Notes under the pieces: generated by a model | The model's input: only the letters and a program-made list of their open reading frames with translations | Database searches by the model: none | Told to the model about the DNA's origin: nothing | Made by a program: the position numbers and the translations under genes | DNA from: Rubrivivax sp. A210 | Lineage (GTDB): Bacteria > Pseudomonadota > Gammaproteobacteria > Burkholderiales > Burkholderiaceae_C | Reading direction: 5' to 3' | Length of the DNA stretch: 64,000 bases | NCBI RefSeq assembly: GCF_904426505.1 | Contig: NZ_CAJGBN010000007.1 | Location: 38,293 to 102,292, forward strand | Shown here: piece by piece, positions 60,763 through 64,000 of the stretch | Layout: each line of letters begins with the position of its first letter | Numbering within the stretch: the first letter of the stretch is position 1

Positions 60763-61983
60763 ATGGAATTCACCCGGATCGAAGACGCTCTGCGCGCCAT
60801 GGCGGGCGGGGCCATGGTGGTCGTGGTCGATGACGAGGACCGCGAGAACGAGGGCGATCTCATCCTGGCCGCCGAACACGCGACGACCGAGGCCGTGGCC
60901 TTCATGGTGCGTCACACCAGCGGCATGCTGTGCGTGGCCCTGCCGGGCGAGACGCTCGACCGCCTCGAATTGCCGCTGATGGTCGAGCGCAATACCGACT
61001 CGATGCGCACGGCCTACACGGTCACCGTGGACTATCGCCATGGCACCAGCACCGGCATCTCTGCGGCCGACCGCGCCACGACGATCCGCGCCCTGGCCGA
61101 TCCGCAGTCCGACGCGAGCGACTTCAATCGGCCGGGCCACGTCTTTCCACTTCGCGCTGTGCCGGGCGGTGTGCTGCACCGGCCTGGGCATACCGAGGCC
61201 GCCGTCGATCTGGCGCGACTGGCGGGCCTGCGGCCGGGCGGGGTGATCGCGGAACTGGTGAACGATGATGGCACCATGGCACGGAGGCCCGACCTGCAGG
61301 CGTTTGCCCGGCAGCACGAGCTGGCCATCATCACCATCGCCGACCTGGTGGCCTACCGCCGCCGCCTGGTGGCTGTCCGGCGCGCATCCGAGGCCAGGCT
61401 GCCCACCCGCCACGGCGTCTTCAAGGCCTGTGTCTACAAGGCCCCGGATAGCCCGCACGAGCACCTGGCGATGGTGATGGGCGAGGTTGACGGCGTCGAG
61501 GATCTGCTCGTGCGGGTCCATTCCGAGTGCCTGACCGGCGACACCTTCGGCTCGTTGCGCTGCGACTGCCAGCAGCAGCTCGAGGCGTCGATGGCCGCGG
61601 TGGGCCGGGCAGGCCGGGGCGTGGTGCTGTATCTGCGCGGCCACGAGGGGCGGGGCATAGGCCTGACGCACAAGCTGCGCGCCTACGCGTTGCAGGATGC
61701 CGGGCTCGACACGGTCGATGCCAACCTGGAACTGGGCCTGTCCGTCGACTCGCGCGACTACACCGTGGGCGCGATGATCCTGCAGGATCTGGGCGTGACC
61801 GGCATGCGGCTGCTTACCAACAACCCCGCCAAGTACCGCGGCATTGCCGATTACGGCCTGCGCATCGTCGAACGGGTGCCGCTGATCGCGACGCCCAACA
61901 AGGAGAACGCGGCCTACCTGAAGACCAAGCAGGTTCGCCTGGGCCATGCGCTGGAGACATTCAGCGAGTTCCGGCCGCGCTGA
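60763..61983 (+). CDS. ribBA: Bifunctional RibBA (DHBP synthase/GTP cyclohydrolase II)
   Basis: The 406-residue protein has a RibB domain with [22 protein letters not shown] and the [13 protein letters not shown] motif for 3,4-dihydroxy-2-butanone-4-phosphate synthase. The RibA domain carries [18 protein letters not shown], whose Cys spacing binds zinc, then [16 protein letters not shown] and [11 protein letters not shown]. Both reactions feed riboflavin synthesis. ATG 60763 is seven bases from AGGAG and is preferred over ATG 60760. The gene stands alone, not in a rib operon, and I find no FMN riboswitch in the 345-base upstream stretch. It may be a second copy or one serving a local flavoprotein. 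Confidence 0.92.
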   Translation: MEFTRIEDALRAMAGGAMVVVVDDEDRENEGDLILAAEHATTEAVAFMVRHTSGMLCVALPGETLDRLELPLMVERNTDSMRTAYTVTVDYRHGTSTGISAADRATTIRALADPQSDASDFNRPGHVFPLRAVPGGVLHRPGHTEAAVDLARLAGLRPGGVIAELVNDDGTMARRPDLQAFARQHELAIITIADLVAYRRRLVAVRRASEARLPTRHGVFKACVYKAPDSPHEHLAMVMGEVDGVEDLLVRVHSECLTGDTFGSLRCDCQQQLEASMAAVGRAGRGVVLYLRGHEGRGIGLTHKLRAYALQDAGLDTVDANLELGLSVDSRDYTVGAMILQDLGVTGMRLLTNNPAKYRGIADYGLRIVERVPLIATPNKENAAYLKTKQVRLGHALETFSEFRPR

Positions 61984-62028
61984 GAAGCCGCCGGCGGCGC
62001 GCAAGAGTTGCAATCGTCGGGCCGCACC

Positions 62029-62433
62029 ATGGGCGAAGCCGTGATTGGCGTTGCGTCGGCCGACGAACTCCTGGCCTCGCTGGCAGCGAGTCTGCGCCGC
62101 GGACATTGGAGAGTTGCCTGCAGAAGGTACCTGATGCTTCGCGCATCGGGTACGACGATCTCCGAACGCCACGGAGCGGAGTTCGACAGCCTGCTGGACC
62201 GTTGCATGGCCCATGAACGGGCGCGCATGCAAAGGGACGCAGCAGCCTGGGCGCAGATGCTGCAGGGCGGCGCGGCGGCGGTGGGTGACCAGGGCGCGTC
62301 ATCGCCAGGCCACGGGCAGGTGCAGGCATCCCCTGCCTACAAGACCTGCTGGCGTCCCTTGCCTGCCTGCTTTTCCCAAGGCCCCGCGCGGGCTGGACAA
62401 AGGGTCCGCGATGGTCGGGCTCCGAGTCGATGA
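62029..62433 (+). CDS. Hypothetical protein
   Basis: A 134-residue frame starts at the ATG at 62029 and has the start segment DELLASLAASLRRGHWRV and ISERHGAEFDSLLDRCMAHERARMQRDAAAWAQML, which reads like folded protein. The last 45 residues are low-complexity and could be spurious read-through. No ribosome-binding site or known family is visible. It sits between ribBA and the TonB-receptor remnant. I keep it as a doubtful gene. Confidence 0.35.
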   Translation: MGEAVIGVASADELLASLAASLRRGHWRVACRRYLMLRASGTTISERHGAEFDSLLDRCMAHERARMQRDAAAWAQMLQGGAAAVGDQGASSPGHGQVQASPAYKTCWRPLPACFSQGPARAGQRVRDGRAPSR

Positions 62434-62490
62434 GACGGGGTGTCGCGAACACCCGTCAAGCCGCCGGCTTGTGCCCGCAAAGAGTCCTCC

Positions 62491-62846
62491 ATGCCCCCCG
62501 CCTGCCGCGGAGTACCCTGGCCCTGGCCGTCTTCCTGGCCTGTTCTGGCGCACAGGCGCAGACCTCGCAGGAGGTGGTGATCACCGGCACCATCGCCGAC
62601 GCGCCCTAGGCCATCAGCGTGGTCGGCCGCGATGAACTGCGCAGCGCCAGCCCTCTGGTCAACCTCAGCGAGGCCGCGGCGCTCGTGCCCGGCCTGGTGG
62701 TGGTCAAGCGCTGTAACTTCGCGCAAGACCTGCAGATCAGCCCGTGCGGTTTCGGCAAGGCCGAACTGCCGCTGCGCTTGGACAACGCCACCGACCGCCG
62801 CTACGCCGGCAGCGTGATCGTCAACGACGCCAACGGCCACTTCTAA
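62491..62846 (+). pseudogene. TonB-dependent receptor remnant
   Basis: A broken receptor is visible in one frame. A signal-peptide-like LALAVFLACSGAQAQ leads to QEVVITG (TonB box region), an in-frame TAG at 62607-62609, then AISVVGRDELR and LVNLSEAAALVPGLVV of the plug, QDLQISPCGFG, and directly the barrel-end LDNATDRRYAG to a TAA at 62844. The ATG at 62491 is out of frame with the signal; one C missing from the C-run (62494-62499) would restore it. So the gene has a frameshift, a nonsense codon and an in-frame loss of nearly the whole barrel. Original substrate is unknown, probably a siderophore. Confidence 0.75.
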
Positions 62847-63151
62847 CAAAGCCGGCGCGCCGCGCAGCGTGCTGTTGGCGCTGCGCTTCGTGATGCCTTG
62901 ACACAAGGCGCCTCTTGCCGCGGTATGCACAGGCCCTCGTGCGGCGCGGCACTGGCGCAGTTGCAGCGACAACTGTCGCAGGGTGGACGCGATGCGACAG
63001 TGGGATGCGACAGTTGTCGCCGGCGCCTGCGCCATGAGGCAGTGCCAAGTCATTGATTTTGCTGGGTGATCGTGCTGGTACGGATGCTGCAATGACTCCA
63101 GGCGAACCGGGGCCCCAACACCCGGACGACAACGCCCAGGAGACAAAGACA
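62847..63151. promoter_or_regulatory. 305-base intergenic region with two matched palindromes
   Basis: No gene is seen here. It holds GCGACAACTGTCGC at 62966-62979 and GCGACAGTTGTCGC at 63007-63020, which are each 14-bp palindromes (6-bp arms, 2-base centre), their starts 41 bp apart, plus a half site GCGACAGT at 62994-63001. The pair also read as inverted copies of each other. They lie 131 bases before the araC gene and look like operators, perhaps for its own product or a dimeric repressor. Confidence 0.6.
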
Positions 63152-64000
63152 ATGTCCGAAGCACTGCGAATCATCCACGGCGAATTCGGGCGGGTGATGC
63201 TCGTTCGCCTCGACGAGCCGGTCGTCGAGCACGCCCACCGCACCGGCGAGCTGCTGTTCAAGATCGGCGGCGGCGACCTCTGCGTCAGCGTCGGCGACAC
63301 CGTGCACCGCCTGGGCGACGACGAGGTGATGCTGCTCAACCCCTGGGAGAGCCATGCCTACGGCCTGCCGCAAGGCGAGCCCGCGGCGGAGTTGCTGTCG
63401 CTGCAGGTTGACCCGGCCTGGCTCAGGCGGTTGGATCGCCGCTACACCGGCGCCATGGGGCGGCAGTTCTTCGCTGTCGCCAAGGGCCGCGTGCCGGCCC
63501 TGGCGCGCGCCGCGCTGGCGCAGATCGCCGACACCCTGGCCTATGAACTCGAGCCCTCGGCCGAGGCGCTGGGCGCGCTGGTGCAGGAAATCGTCTTCGC
63601 GATGGCCATGGCCTACTCGAAGGCCGTCCAGGCCACGGGCAGCTACGACTTCTCGTCGCTGGGCGGTGTGGCCTGCGATGCGCGCATCCGCAAGGTGCTG
63701 TCCATCATGGCGGCCTCGGTGGGCGAGCCGATACAGATCGAGGAACTGGCCCGGGTCATCCGCGTCTCGAGGCCGCACTTCTTCCACCTCTTCAAGCAGG
63801 AGACGCGGCTGACGCCGCTGGTCTATTCGAGCGTGCTGAGGATGGAGTCGGCGATAAGACAGATCGCCGAGAGCGGCGACATGCTGGTGGACATCTCCAA
63901 CCGGCTGGGGTTTGAGTCGCCGGGCAACTTCACGCGCTTCTTCAAGCTGCAGCAGGGCTTCTCGCCCAGCCAGTACCGGCGCAATGTCACGGTGCTTGCG
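63152..64000 (+). CDS. AraC family regulator, 3' end beyond window
   Basis: The frame opens with ATG at 63152 and runs through the right edge, giving 283 residues. The N-terminus is an AraC-binding-type cupin (VEHAHRTGELLFKIGGGD, VMLLNPWESHAYGLP). The C-terminal part shows HTH helices (PIQIEELARVIRVSRPHFFHLFKQETRLTP and then DISNRLGFESPGNFTRFFKL, split) typical of AraC. It would respond to a small carbon source. The final 174 bases are duplicated at 60244. Palindromes upstream may be its operators. The protein is probably near complete, a few residues missing. Confidence 0.88.
   Translation, partial: MSEALRIIHGEFGRVMLVRLDEPVVEHAHRTGELLFKIGGGDLCVSVGDTVHRLGDDEVMLLNPWESHAYGLPQGEPAAELLSLQVDPAWLRRLDRRYTGAMGRQFFAVAKGRVPALARAALAQIADTLAYELEPSAEALGALVQEIVFAMAMAYSKAVQATGSYDFSSLGGVACDARIRKVLSIMAASVGEPIQIEELARVIRVSRPHFFHLFKQETRLTPLVYSSVLRMESAIRQIAESGDMLVDISNRLGFESPGNFTRFFKLQQGFSPSQYRRNVTVLA
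63827..64000 (+). repeat. Direct repeat, right copy (174 bp, cut by window edge)
   Basis: Right copy of the repeat at 60244-60417, offset by exactly 3583 bases, two mismatches. It is in frame inside the araC gene. It may extend past the window edge. Confidence 0.9.

Overview
The window is a very GC-rich chromosomal segment of a betaproteobacterium, most likely order Burkholderiales (Rubrivivax/Leptothrix/Comamonadaceae-like). The reasons are two PEP-CTERM sorted exoproteins, a Bug-family solute-binding protein, an ArsJ-type arsenic operon, several LysR regulators and Liv transporters, and dense short-spaced operons. I see no phage, transposase, rRNA, tRNA or CRISPR array. The species call is inference.

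Layout. 1-5.6 kb: tail of a secreted protein, a PEP-CTERM protein, a YceI protein, a FixL/FixJ-like two-component pair followed by a secreted GlcG/HbpS-like protein and an ankyrin-repeat protein. 5.65-9.6 kb: arsenic operon (GAPDH, arsJ, arsR, acr3). 9.7-19.1 kb: small-molecule metabolism (tartrate/malate-type dehydrogenase, class II aldolase, EamA exporter, D-amino-acid PLP enzyme with RidA), a second PEP-CTERM protein and housekeeping genes. 20.0-30.3 kb: a block of eight genes (lplT, agt-type glycosyltransferase, Mpo1-like protein, membrane-anchored class III aminotransferase, psd, plcP, olsB, phoX). Each gene is preceded by 11-bp phased PhoB-like half-sites. 30.3-33.6 kb: YitT, MBL hydrolase, MmgE/PrpD. 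33.7-42.9 kb: LysR plus a complete Liv ABC transporter with ALDH, SDR and a CoA-transferase, an importer-plus-catabolism operon. 43-52.4 kb: nuclease-helicase, Bug protein, a Cys-rich metallothionein-like peptide, LytS/LytTR pair, a Cj0069-like protein with chromate transporter, and an SRAP protein. 52.4-57.9 kb: beta-oxidation operon with divergent LysR. 58-64 kb: sigma-54 activator, a duplicated AraC tail, ribBA, a TonB-receptor pseudogene and an AraC regulator cut by the window end.

The most striking system is the 20-30 kb block. It reads as a phosphate-starvation membrane-remodelling island: PlcP strips phospholipid headgroups, the glycosyltransferase rebuilds glycolipid on the diacylglycerol, OlsB starts phosphorus-free ornithine lipid, PhoX scavenges phosphate and LplT moves lysophospholipid. 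The aminotransferase and the Mpo1-like protein have no assigned place in that scheme and may make or modify an undescribed lipid. The arsenic operon also carries phased Pho half-sites, which would couple arsenate defence to phosphate starvation. Gene families are read from the proteins; PhoB control is inferred from the DNA pattern and is untested.
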